DNA of 64,000 nt, from contig CADBHQ010000001.1 in the NCBI GenBank assembly GCA_902794535.1, forward strand, positions 1 to 64,000, written 5' to 3'. The position numbers and the translations under genes are program-made. The notes beneath the pieces were generated by a model. The model had not been told where the DNA came from, did not search any database, and was given only the letters and a program-made list of their open reading frames with translations. Shown here one piece after another: positions 56,621 through 63,871 of the stretch (the first letter of the stretch is position 1; the number at the start of each line of letters is the position of its first letter). The stretch comes from Fibrobacter succinogenes. Its GTDB lineage: Bacteria > Fibrobacterota > Fibrobacteria > Fibrobacterales > Fibrobacteraceae.

Positions 56621-57556
56621 ATGACTAAAAATAAGAAGATTCTCCGTCGTAAACACGACCCTTTCTTCCGTTATATTTATGCAATTCCCGCCAATACTCG
56701 CACGCTCTTGCGTTTGGCCGGACTCGGGAACCCAAATCTTCGCAAAATGCTCTCTACGGTTGATATGGAAACTCTCGAACTGATTCCGGGTAGCTTCAGC
56801 AACGTGAAGGAGTGGGGAGAGTCCGATCTTGCCTTTAAAGCTCGTATCAAAGGTGGCCCTGAAATTTTTGTGGGAATTTTGCTGGAGCACAAGTCTTACC
56901 GTAAACGGGATGTGCTTTCGCAAATTTACCGTTATACCTTCGAGGTTATGCAGAATAAGGGGGCGACAGACTTTGGCTGGCTTCCGACGAAGGCGATTAT
57001 TATCTATAATGGTCAAAACGGGTGGGACCCGATGGCCGAATTTCGAGCTAAACACAAGGGGAGTTTTAATGGTCGCGAATTGCCATTTGAATGCGTCCTT
57101 GTAAACCTGGCGAATGTTCCTGACATGGCGTGCTTTAGGGAATCTAATGTGGAGGCCGCGATTGGTACATTGGTTATGAAGCATGCTTTTGATGCTGATG
57201 GCCTAAACGGTATTGTGGAAAGGCTGGTAAAGATGCTTTCTAAACTGGAAAATGATGCTAGGGCTACCCTAGCTGACAAAATTGTAGTATATTTACATGA
57301 GTATCTCGACAAAGATGTCGTGGAGGAGTTGCGTATGCGCATGAGTATCGGACAAGCTTTGGGCATTAAGACGGCTGGAGATCGTCTGCGAGCTGCGGAA
57401 CGTGCGGCTCTTCGCCGTGGCGTAAAAAAAGGTGCTCAACAGGAACGCGAAAAGAACGAAGCGGACAATGCTGCTCGCGATTCTAAGCGTGCCGATTACT
57501 TGCGTTCGCAGAATGTGCCGGACAGCGTGATTTCAGCAATGCTCGCCCTCAAGTAG
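56621..57556 (+). CDS. Rpn-family PD-(D/E)XK nuclease, gene 1
   Basis: 311 residues of the recombination-promoting nuclease / putative transposase family. The typical start RKHDPFFRYIYA is followed by nuclease residues Asp 69 (ESDLAF), Glu 89 and Lys 91 (LLEHKS). A charged tail, EREKNEADNAARDSKRAD to SVISAMLALK, is almost identical to that of gene 2. An ATG at 56621 after AAAGG is chosen because the longer frame crosses the promoter block. An internal in-frame start at 57335 after GGAGGAG could yield the C-terminal 73 residues separately. Rpn proteins cut DNA and can act in phage defence; here a toxin role is inferred. Confidence 0.85.
   Translation: MTKNKKILRRKHDPFFRYIYAIPANTRTLLRLAGLGNPNLRKMLSTVDMETLELIPGSFSNVKEWGESDLAFKARIKGGPEIFVGILLEHKSYRKRDVLSQIYRYTFEVMQNKGATDFGWLPTKAIIIYNGQNGWDPMAEFRAKHKGSFNGRELPFECVLVNLANVPDMACFRESNVEAAIGTLVMKHAFDADGLNGIVERLVKMLSKLENDARATLADKIVVYLHEYLDKDVVEELRMRMSIGQALGIKTAGDRLRAAERAALRRGVKKGAQQEREKNEADNAARDSKRADYLRSQNVPDSVISAMLALK
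57322..57556 (+). CDS. Internal Rpn_S-like product of rpn gene 1 (predicted)
   Basis: GGAGGAG (57322-57328), six bases, then ATG at 57335, in frame with the nuclease (codon 239). Translation gives a 73-residue protein, MRMSIGQALG to MLALK, matching the position at which E. coli Rpn genes encode a small inhibitor inside the large gene. Initiation is predicted, not shown. The interval includes the Shine-Dalgarno; coding starts at 57335. Confidence 0.5.
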
Positions 57557-57570
57557 GGCCCCCTTCCCCT

Positions 57571-57615
57571 AAAAAGATTTCGTGCCCGGATCCGTCGGAT
57601 TCGGGTGCTTTTTAT
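57571..57615 (+). terminator. Terminator module after rpn gene 1
   Basis: AAAAGATTTCGTGCCCGGATCC pairs in its GCCCGGATCC part with GGATTCGGGTGC, then TTTTT. The same module recurs at 57922-57968 and 59970-60012. Confidence 0.85.
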
Positions 57616-57668
57616 GTGTACGGTTGGGGTGAGTGGGCGGGGTGATTCTTGTTGAAAAGTTCAAATAC

Positions 57669-57697
57669 TTGCACGATTTGCATGGATGTGGTATATT
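57669..57697 (+). promoter_or_regulatory. Promoter of the free-standing Rpn_S-like ORF
   Basis: TTGCAC (57669-57674), 17-base spacer, TATATT (57692-57697). The bases before it (GGGGTGAGTGGG) also precede the block at rpn gene 1. Confidence 0.65.
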
Positions 57698-57744
57698 CTT
57701 AGGTGTCTTATTATAAAGCCGACACTCTCATAAGGAGCAAGTAC

Positions 57745-57909
57745 ATGACTTTCGAATATGACCTTCATGAAAGCAAGGAAGAAGGCAAAGCTGAAGCCAA
57801 ACTCGAAATGATTGACGCCATGATTGCAAACGATATTCCTGTTGAGAAAATCGCTGTTATTTCGGGTGTTCCTCTGGACGAAATTCAGAAACGTCGCTCT
57901 CAGCGATAA
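57745..57909 (+). CDS. Free-standing 54-residue Rpn tail (Rpn_S-like) protein
   Basis: MTFEYDLHESKEEGKAEAKL followed by a helix-turn-like AMIANDIPVEKIAVISGVPLDEIQKR, the usual composition of Rpn C-terminal tails, but with no nuclease domain. It has its own promoter, Shine-Dalgarno AAGGAG and the shared terminator module, so it is expressed alone. It could be a remnant of a third rpn gene or a kept antitoxin. Its tail differs from those of the neighbours. Confidence 0.7.
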   Translation: MTFEYDLHESKEEGKAEAKLEMIDAMIANDIPVEKIAVISGVPLDEIQKRRSQR

Positions 57910-57921
57910 GCCCCCTCCTTC

Positions 57922-57968
57922 CCCTAAAAGATTTCGTGCCCGGATCCGTCGGATTTGGGTGCTTTTTT
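57922..57968 (+). terminator. Terminator module after the Rpn_S-like ORF
   Basis: Second copy of the GCCCGGATCC / GGATTTGGGTGC hairpin followed by six T. It also lies just beyond the stop of the small minus-strand ORF. Confidence 0.85.
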
Positions 57969-58128
57969 AGTCGTTTGCGCCTCCTTCGCGAAGGATTGCC
58001 GCGATAGAGGTCTTTTTGCTTAGGGCTTGCCTTTTCAGATTGTCTGTGAAACGCTTGACTGCGGCGTATGTAACCCGACGACTGTTGCCCTTTTCAATGG
58101 ACACCGGTCCTTCCAGCAGCTCGAACAT
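57967..58128 (-). CDS. 53-residue ORF overlapping the end of the upstream gene
   Basis: Starts at ATG 58128, inside the end of the 210-residue gene, directly after a run of eight A, and ends at TAA 57967-57969. It reads MFELLEGPVSIEKGNSRRVT to AAILREGGAND, a plausible small basic helical protein. Overlap is 35 bases in another frame. No Shine-Dalgarno is seen; translation could depend on coupling or on slippage at the A run, which would join the two frames. Confidence 0.45.
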   Translation of the reverse strand: MFELLEGPVSIEKGNSRRVTYAAVKRFTDNLKRQALSKKTSIAAILREGGAND

Positions 58129-58726
58129 TTTTTTTGTTCAGTTTGTTGTGCGTCTGCAGCTTCATTGTTTGTAAAATTTTTTCAAGAACGTCGGAAAAGG
58201 TTTTTCCGGTTATTCCCTTTAGCGTTTTGCCATGTATACATGCCGTACCCATCCAGCATTTTTTTGAGGAGTTATAATCGACATTACAACTGTAACAAGT
58301 TTGCAGGTGAGCTTCTTTGTATTTAGTACGGATGCGCTGTACTTGCTTTTGCTCAAGAAATTCCTTTAGTTGATTCTTGGCTTCTATTATTTTTTGAATG
58401 TATTCCATGCTGTACATCCAATCGTTATTTTGCTCTGAAAAACGGCATGCGTTTGGATGTTTGATAGAGCTTGATTCATCTGAGATAATGGTCCATTTGT
58501 TGTAAAATGGCTTCCGTTTTCCATTGACAAACCATTTAGTTGCTATGGAGTATTCTTCATCGGGCATGTCGATGTAGCCACCAAGAGAAATGTTTTCGTT
58601 GCCGTCCTTGTAATCGAAACCGATATTGCCTATGCCGTCTGCGAAAACTTCGATGTCGTGTTTCTTTAATAGTGACTTTAACCTTTTCCAGGGAACTTCT
58701 TTTTGACTGGTATTTGACCTTGACAT
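58094..58726 (-). CDS. Unknown protein in the Rpn island, first gene of an overlapping pair
   Basis: 210 residues, no recognised family. A helical N-terminus (WKRLKSLLKKHDIEVFADG), a beta-rich middle (GNIGFDYKDGNENISLGGYIDM), a helical segment and a Cys-rich stretch (TCYSCNVDY, KKCWMGTACIHG) that may bind zinc, then a helix (TFSDVLEKILQTM). Strong Shine-Dalgarno AAGGAGA, strong promoter with a palindrome over the -10 box. It lies between two rpn genes in the opposite direction. The control region and overlapping small ORF recall toxin-antitoxin or regulator-effector pairs, but this is inference. Confidence 0.6.
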   Translation of the reverse strand: MSRSNTSQKEVPWKRLKSLLKKHDIEVFADGIGNIGFDYKDGNENISLGGYIDMPDEEYSIATKWFVNGKRKPFYNKWTIISDESSSIKHPNACRFSEQNNDWMYSMEYIQKIIEAKNQLKEFLEQKQVQRIRTKYKEAHLQTCYSCNVDYNSSKKCWMGTACIHGKTLKGITGKTFSDVLEKILQTMKLQTHNKLNKKNVRAAGRTGVH

Positions 58727-58750
58727 GGATTCTCCTTAGTACCGATATTT

Positions 58751-58792
58751 CGAAAATATTTTCGGATGTGATAATTGTCAAGCGGATTAATG
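58751..58792 (-). promoter_or_regulatory. Strong promoter with operator-like palindrome over the -10 box
   Basis: On the minus strand TTGACA (consensus -35), a 17-base spacer and TATTTT. A perfect 14-bp palindrome CGAAAATATTTTCG (58751-58764) covers the -10 box, the usual place for an autorepressor site. Confidence 0.65.
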
Positions 58793-58840
58793 TTCCGGTG
58801 AAAATGGCGTGAAATTTGTATGCGGCTGGGCCGGCTGGAC

Positions 58841-58925
58841 GGGTGCGAATTCTTGTTTTTACAAAAGTTTTACAAAAAAATGGTATTCAAACGGCTGAAA
58901 ACGGCGTGTATAGTATAGATGGGGA
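58841..58925 (+). repeat. Conserved promoter block of rpn gene 2
   Basis: Near-identical to 56478-56562. Promoter TTCAAA (58886-58891), 17 bases, TATAGT (58909-58914). Between it and the start codon is a CTTACGGGAGTGCCCGTAGGG hairpin, not present in gene 1. Confidence 0.75.
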
Positions 58926-58985
58926 CCAAATCTCTGTCGCCTTACGGGAGTGCCCGTAGGGCCACCCTAAAACAAGGACACGCTA

Positions 58986-59948
58986 ATGTCTGAAAAAGAA
59001 AATATTGAAATTCGCGATATTGCCCATGAATTCAATGTCATTGTCGATTCCGTAAAAGATAGCAAGAGCGACTTCATTCATGATCGCTATTTCCGCTTTG
59101 CTTTTGCAGAACCATCTCGCATGGCTGAACTTCTGACTCTGTTCTCGCGTCATAATCCCTCACTAAAGGCTTTCCTTGACACCATTGACCTTACGAGCCT
59201 CCGCGGTGCGAGTGAAAATCACTCGTCCGACAAACATGCCGGTTCTGCGGATCTAGTATTTGAGGCGAATATCAAGGCGGGCGGTGTAACGGGACTTTAT
59301 GTGGGTATTATAGCTGAACATAAGTCAACCAACAGGGATAACGTGCTTCTCCAAATTTCGGAATATTACCATCATCTGTTCCTGGAACGCAAGAAGGATG
59401 TTCCAGTAGTAGCCTTCATTGTCTATAACGGCGAAAAGGGATGGAATCCGCTTGCTCAGGGGCGATTTGCAAATTATCCTGAATACTATCACGATATCGG
59501 CTTTCCGTTTAAGGTGGAATTTCTTGATGTTGGGCATGCCATTGATGACGCTGAATTGGGGGACTTTTCGCCCACCACCCTTGTCGCCTTGACGGCAATG
59601 AAGTATATTTTTGATGTCGAGAAGTTCTCAATTACTTTCCGCGAGGCGGCGTTGCATCTGCTTAAGATGCAGAACACCGACGAAGGGAGAGATTTCATCA
59701 AGCAGTCGCTTTCGTATTTCTTTTGGAAGTGGCCCTACAAGAGCGAGGTAATCAAGATGGACAGTCCGGAAGCCATTGCAAATAAGGGTTACGAAACCTT
59801 CGGCGAGCATTTCTTCAATGCTGGCGCTAAACATGAACGCGAAAAGAACGAAGCGGACAATGCTGCTCGCGACTCCAAACGCGCTGATTTTTTGCGCTCG
59901 CAGAACGTGCCTGACAGCGTGATTTCGGCGATGCTCGCCCTGAAGTAG
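58986..59948 (+). CDS. Rpn-family PD-(D/E)XK nuclease, gene 2
   Basis: 320 residues. The opening differs from gene 1 (FIHDRYFRFAFAEPSRM), with nuclease residues Asp 89 (SADLVFEANI), Glu 111 and Lys 113 (IIAEHKS). The last 37 residues (EREKNEADNAARDSKRADF to MLALK) are almost the same as gene 1 at both protein and DNA level. An internal ATG at 59757, in frame (codon 258), follows GAGG by eight bases and would give a 63-residue C-terminal product. Shares promoter block and terminator module with gene 1. Confidence 0.87.
   Translation: MSEKENIEIRDIAHEFNVIVDSVKDSKSDFIHDRYFRFAFAEPSRMAELLTLFSRHNPSLKAFLDTIDLTSLRGASENHSSDKHAGSADLVFEANIKAGGVTGLYVGIIAEHKSTNRDNVLLQISEYYHHLFLERKKDVPVVAFIVYNGEKGWNPLAQGRFANYPEYYHDIGFPFKVEFLDVGHAIDDAELGDFSPTTLVALTAMKYIFDVEKFSITFREAALHLLKMQNTDEGRDFIKQSLSYFFWKWPYKSEVIKMDSPEAIANKGYETFGEHFFNAGAKHEREKNEADNAARDSKRADFLRSQNVPDSVISAMLALK
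59745..59948 (+). CDS. Internal Rpn_S-like product of rpn gene 2 (predicted)
   Basis: GAGGT upstream of ATG 59757, in frame with the nuclease. The product, MDSPEAIANKG to MLALK, is 63 residues and ends in the tail shared with gene 1. The interval includes the Shine-Dalgarno. Prediction by analogy with gene 1 and with E. coli Rpn genes. Confidence 0.45.
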   Translation, partial: EVIKMDSPEAIANKGYETFGEHFFNAGAKHEREKNEADNAARDSKRADFLRSQNVPDSVISAMLALK

Positions 59949-59969
59949 CAGAACTCTTCCCCCATCCCC

Positions 59970-60012
59970 CCAAAAGATTTAGTGCCCGGATCCGTCGGAT
60001 TCGGGTGCTTTT
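59970..60012 (+). terminator. Terminator module after rpn gene 2
   Basis: Third copy of the GCCCGGATCC / GGATTCGGGTGC hairpin, with a shorter T-run. Confidence 0.8.
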
Positions 60013-60033
60013 GCATAAAAAAGTAAGATTTCT

Positions 60034-60062
60034 GTGACAAAATTGAAAAAACAACCTATATT
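60034..60062 (+). promoter_or_regulatory. Promoter of the polysaccharide operon
   Basis: GTGACA (60034-60039), 17-base spacer, TATATT (60057-60062), about 50 bases before the GTG start of the first gene. Confidence 0.65.
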
Positions 60063-60113
60063 TGCCTAGAATTTGTTCAACACAGGTTTTAAACCATAAC
60101 CCGAGGTTGCGGC

Positions 60114-60647
60114 GTGGCGCAAACGCAGAACGGAAATCTCCTTATTCTAGGTGCAGGTCAGTACGGTCAGATGGCCGCCGAGATCGCACAAGAAATGGGG
60201 ATTTTCGCGAAAATAGCCTTCCTCGACGACTCTTTCTTGGCTTGTCATCCTGAGCAAGCAACGCGCGTCGAAGGATCTATGGCAGACCTCCCGAAATTCG
60301 CCGCCGAGTTCCGCTACGGTTTTGTGGCCATCGGTAATCCGGCACTCCGCCGCAAGCTTACCGAACAGCTTTTACAGAACAACATGACCCCGGCAACGCT
60401 CGTGCACCCCACGGCATACGTGAGCCCGAGTGCTAAGCTCGAACAGGGCTGCTGCATCGAGCCGAATGCCACCGTGCAGACCGGCGCAACCCTCAAGACA
60501 GCGACCTTTATTGCCAGCGGGGCAGTAGTCCGCCATAATGCCGTTGTCGGCGAATATTGCCATGTAGACTGCAACGCCGTCGTGAATTCTACCGCCAATG
60601 TTCCGGCGGGTACGCACATTTTGGCCCAAGAGGCTCCTAATGCATAA
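60114..60647 (+). CDS. Sugar O/N-acetyltransferase, PglD/NeuD-like
   Basis: 177 residues: an N-terminal Rossmann-like part (NLLILGAGQYGQMAAEIA) and a left-handed beta-helix (HPTAYVSPSAKLEQGCCIEPNATVQTGATL). Such enzymes acetylate UDP-amino sugars; with the following PglC-like gene a bacillosamine-type route is possible. Residues about 44-56 (CHPEQATRVEGS) are encoded by a GTCATCCTGAG...GAAGGATC repeat (60244-60279), a known type of genomic palindrome that has entered the gene. GTG start after GAGG. Confidence 0.85.
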   Translation: MAQTQNGNLLILGAGQYGQMAAEIAQEMGIFAKIAFLDDSFLACHPEQATRVEGSMADLPKFAAEFRYGFVAIGNPALRRKLTEQLLQNNMTPATLVHPTAYVSPSAKLEQGCCIEPNATVQTGATLKTATFIASGAVVRHNAVVGEYCHVDCNAVVNSTANVPAGTHILAQEAPNA

Positions 60648-61275
60648 GACTCCCTACACACTCTTTTTTAAGCGACTTATCGATATTGTGCTCTCCGGTT
60701 TCGGCATCGTGGTGCTCGCGCTCCCCATGCTCGCCATCGCTATTGCCATCAAACTCGACAGCAAGGGCCCAGTGCTCTTTAAGCAAAAGCGCGTGGGCCT
60801 GCACAAGAAACACTTTAACATTTACAAGTTCCGCACCATGCGCACCGACACCCCCAAGGACGCCCCGACCCATGAGCTGAGCGACCCCAAGAAGTGGATT
60901 ACCAAGGTGGGCGGGTTCCTCCGCAAGACCAGCCTCGATGAACTCCCGCAGATGTTCAACATTTTCGAGGGAACCATGAGCATTATCGGCCCGCGTCCGG
61001 CGCTGTGGAACCAGTACGACCTGATTGAAGAACGCGACAAGTACGGTGCAAACGACGTGCCCGTGGGCCTTACCGGCTGGGCGCAAATCAACGGCCGCGA
61101 CGAACTGGAAATCCCCGTGAAGGCGGCCCTCGACGGCGAATACGTAAAGCGCCAGAGTTTCCTTTTCGACTGCAAGTGCTTCTTTGGTACGTTCGTTAGC
61201 GTGCTTAAGAGCGACGGCGTGGTCGAAGGCGGTACCGGCGAAATCCACAAGCACGAGCAGGAGGCCCGCAAATGA
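60640..61275 (+). CDS. Initiating phosphoglycosyl transferase (PglC/WcaJ type)
   Basis: 211 residues, one N-terminal re-entrant membrane helix (KRLIDIVLSGFGIVVLALPML), then the conserved core KQKRVGLHKKHFNIYKFRTM, LRKTSLDELPQMFNI and GPRPAL. It moves a sugar phosphate from UDP-sugar to undecaprenyl phosphate, starting glycan assembly. The length is that of the short monotopic class. Start overlaps the end of the acetyltransferase gene (ATGCATAA); the next gene overlaps by four bases. Confidence 0.92.
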   Translation: MHKTPYTLFFKRLIDIVLSGFGIVVLALPMLAIAIAIKLDSKGPVLFKQKRVGLHKKHFNIYKFRTMRTDTPKDAPTHELSDPKKWITKVGGFLRKTSLDELPQMFNIFEGTMSIIGPRPALWNQYDLIEERDKYGANDVPVGLTGWAQINGRDELEIPVKAALDGEYVKRQSFLFDCKCFFGTFVSVLKSDGVVEGGTGEIHKHEQEARK

Positions 61276-62150
61276 TCCGCATCCTCATTACAGGCGCGAA
61301 CAGCTACATCGGCACCTCCTTTGCCAACTACTTGGCTCAGCCCGAATTCGTGGGCAAGTACCAGGTGGCCACCCTTGACATGATTGGCGACGCCTGGCGC
61401 AGCCACGATTTTAGCCAGTACGATACCGTTTATCACGTGGCAGGAATCGCCCACAGCGACAACGGCAAGATTAGCGATGAACGCGCGAAACTCTACTACG
61501 CCGTGAACACCGACCTGACCGTGGAATGCGCCAAGAAGGCGAAAGAGGCCGGCGTCAAGCAGTTCATATTCATGAGCAGCGCCATTGTGTATGGCGACAG
61601 CGCCCCCATAGGCAAAGAGAAACTGATTACCCGCGACACCCCCGTGAACCCCGCCAACTGCTACGGCGACAGTAAGGTTCAGGCCGAAAACGGCATCCGC
61701 CCGCTGGACTGCGACACCTTCAAGGTGGTGATACTCCGCCCGCCCATGATATTTGGCAAGGGGAGCAAGGGCAACTACCCGCTGCTCAGCAAACTGGCCC
61801 GGAAACTCCCCGCGTTCCCGAAGGTCGAGAACAAGCGCAGCATGCTCTACATAGGCAACCTGGTGGAATTCGTGCGCCTGATGATTGAAAATGGCGAACA
61901 CGGCACCTTCTGGCCGCAGAATCCGCAGTACAGCAACACCAGCGAAGTCATCTCGCTCATTGCCAGGGCCCACCACAAGCGCTGCGTGCTGATTCCCGGA
62001 TTCGGCTGGGCATTGAAACTCATGAGCCACGCCACCGGCCTGGTGAACAAGGCCTTTGGTAACCTGGCCTACGACCAGTCTATGAGCGTGTACAAGGAAC
62101 CCTACCAGAAGTATAGTCTGCAAGAAGCCATCGAAAGGACGGAAGGCTAG
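61272..62150 (+). CDS. NAD-dependent sugar epimerase/dehydratase
   Basis: 292 residues of the extended SDR family: NAD-binding ILITGANSYIGTSFANYL, VAGIAH, Ser in MSSAIVYGDS and the catalytic YGDSKVQAE in the position of YxxxK (here Cys-Tyr-Gly-Asp-Ser-Lys). It probably edits a nucleotide sugar or the lipid-linked sugar. GC-rich, like the two genes before it. Confidence 0.88.
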   Translation: MIRILITGANSYIGTSFANYLAQPEFVGKYQVATLDMIGDAWRSHDFSQYDTVYHVAGIAHSDNGKISDERAKLYYAVNTDLTVECAKKAKEAGVKQFIFMSSAIVYGDSAPIGKEKLITRDTPVNPANCYGDSKVQAENGIRPLDCDTFKVVILRPPMIFGKGSKGNYPLLSKLARKLPAFPKVENKRSMLYIGNLVEFVRLMIENGEHGTFWPQNPQYSNTSEVISLIARAHHKRCVLIPGFGWALKLMSHATGLVNKAFGNLAYDQSMSVYKEPYQKYSLQEAIERTEG

Positions 62151-63250
62151 TGAACGTCGTCATCGTAAATGCTTTTGATACCTATGAGCATCGAGTAAAG
62201 CTTCTTTACGATGTTTTCAAGGAAAATGGTTTTTCTGTTAAGGTTCTAACGTCTAACTTTAGGCATTTTGAAAAAGTAAAGAGAACGGAAAAAATAGAAG
62301 GGTTTCATTTCTTTGATGCGGAACCCTATAAGAAAAACTTGTCTTATCAACGGTTGCATTCGCATTATAAATTGTCAAAGGATATCTTCAAAAGTTTAGA
62401 GAATGAACCCGAAGTTGATATTTTATGGGTGCTTGTTCCGCCGAATTCCTTTGTGAAAGATGCTGCTTCGTATAAAAAAACGCACCCCAAGGTAAAGCTG
62501 ATATTTGATTTGATTGACCTTTGGCCGGAAACGATGCCCATTGGCTTTATGAAGAAACTTTTCCCGTTTTCTGTATGGAAGAATCTTAGGAATAAGAACC
62601 TGAAATATGCAGATACGATTGTTACTGAGTGTAATTTATATCAAGAAACATTAAAAGATGTTCTTCATAATTTGAAAGTTGAAACATTGTATCTTGCTCG
62701 TCCTCTTGTTCCTTATGAACCCCATTTGTCTTTGCCGCAAGATAAGGTTAATCTTTGTTATTTGGGATCTATAAACAACATTATTGATATTGATGTAATT
62801 GCAAATATTGTGTCTGAATTCAAAAGATTCAAACCAGTGACATTGCATATTGTTGGAGACGGAGAAAAGAAAGACCAACTCATCAATGCTGTTGAGGGTA
62901 AGGGTGGCTCTGTTGTTTTTCATGGCAAGGTCTATGACAAAATTGAAAAACAGAAAATTTTCGATTCGTGTCATTATGGCTTGAATATTATGAAGTCTAC
63001 GGTTTGTGTTGGCCTTACTATGAAAAGTATGGATTATCTGGAATACGGCCTTCCTATGATAAATAATATTAAAGGGGATACCTGGGATATTATTGAAAGA
63101 AAACAAATCGGGCTCAATATTAACAGCTTGTCCTGTGCTACAGGAACTTACAACGTTGCTCTGAGAACGAATGCTAGATGTTTTTTTGAAAATAATCTAA
63201 CGAAAGAGTGTTTTGATAAAAAAGTTGAAGATGTTATAGCCAGGAGTTAA
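62150..63250 (+). CDS. Glycosyltransferase, GT4-like
   Basis: 366 residues with two Rossmann-like halves; the C-terminal half has PQDKVNLCYLGSINNIIDID, HIVGDGEKKDQL, and MKSTVCVGLTMKSMDYLEYGLPMI, the donor-binding pattern of GT-B, GT4-like enzymes. GTG start one base after the epimerase stop. From here on the DNA is far richer in A and T than the three genes before, a sign of a swapped-in segment. Confidence 0.82.
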   Translation: MNVVIVNAFDTYEHRVKLLYDVFKENGFSVKVLTSNFRHFEKVKRTEKIEGFHFFDAEPYKKNLSYQRLHSHYKLSKDIFKSLENEPEVDILWVLVPPNSFVKDAASYKKTHPKVKLIFDLIDLWPETMPIGFMKKLFPFSVWKNLRNKNLKYADTIVTECNLYQETLKDVLHNLKVETLYLARPLVPYEPHLSLPQDKVNLCYLGSINNIIDIDVIANIVSEFKRFKPVTLHIVGDGEKKDQLINAVEGKGGSVVFHGKVYDKIEKQKIFDSCHYGLNIMKSTVCVGLTMKSMDYLEYGLPMINNIKGDTWDIIERKQIGLNINSLSCATGTYNVALRTNARCFFENNLTKECFDKKVEDVIARS

Positions 63251-63254
63251 TGAA

Positions 63255-63857
63255 ATGAATCGACAGAATGTGAGAAGTGTGAATTACGGATTGGTTGAAA
63301 TAATTTGGAATGTTCTTTTTCTTATTAGAACAAAACTCCTGGTGTCAAGCGCGAGACTAATCAGATTCCCCATAACGATTCGCGGGAAAAAATGGATTGA
63401 TTTTGGTAAAAGATTGACTACGGGTCGTAGGTGCAGAATAGAGGTAAATGGTGTTTTTGATGAGCCCGCGATTGTGTTTGGTGAAAATGTAAATATAGGC
63501 GATGATGTAAGGATTGCTGCTGCTGAAAAAATCAAAATAGGGAATAATGTCTTAATTGGTTCAAAGGTTTTGGTAATTGACAATTCCCATGGCTCTTACA
63601 ATGGTGATGCTCAGGATTCTCCTGATACGCCCCCTAATCAAAGGCCTATATATACGGCTCCCATTGTGATTGAAGACAATGTTTGGATTGGTGAAGGGGC
63701 TATAGTACAAATGGGAGTCTCAATAGGTTATGGTAGTATCGTTGGCTCCAACGCTGTTGTAACTAAGAATGTGCCGCCAAAATCTATTGTTGGTGGAGTT
63801 CCTGCTATGGTCCTAAAAAAATATAATGAAACAAATTGTTCTTGGGAAAAAGTTTAA
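63255..63857 (+). CDS. Left-handed beta-helix acyltransferase (WcaF/CysE-like)
   Basis: 200 residues: a membrane-proximal N-terminus, then hexapeptide repeats (NVNIGDDVRIAAAEKIKIGNNV, IEDNVWIGEGAIVQMGVSIGYGSIVGSNAVV) ending VGGVPAMVLKKY. Members acetylate sugars in surface glycans. AT-rich. Starts four bases after the glycosyltransferase. Confidence 0.85.
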   Translation: MNRQNVRSVNYGLVEIIWNVLFLIRTKLLVSSARLIRFPITIRGKKWIDFGKRLTTGRRCRIEVNGVFDEPAIVFGENVNIGDDVRIAAAEKIKIGNNVLIGSKVLVIDNSHGSYNGDAQDSPDTPPNQRPIYTAPIVIEDNVWIGEGAIVQMGVSIGYGSIVGSNAVVTKNVPPKSIVGGVPAMVLKKYNETNCSWEKV

Positions 63858-63871
63858 AAAGAAGGAATGAT

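Noticed and set aside
56478-60012. Insertion sequence encoding a transposase
   Set aside because: Rpn proteins are sometimes called putative transposases, but there are no terminal inverted repeats or target duplications, and each gene has its own promoter and terminator.
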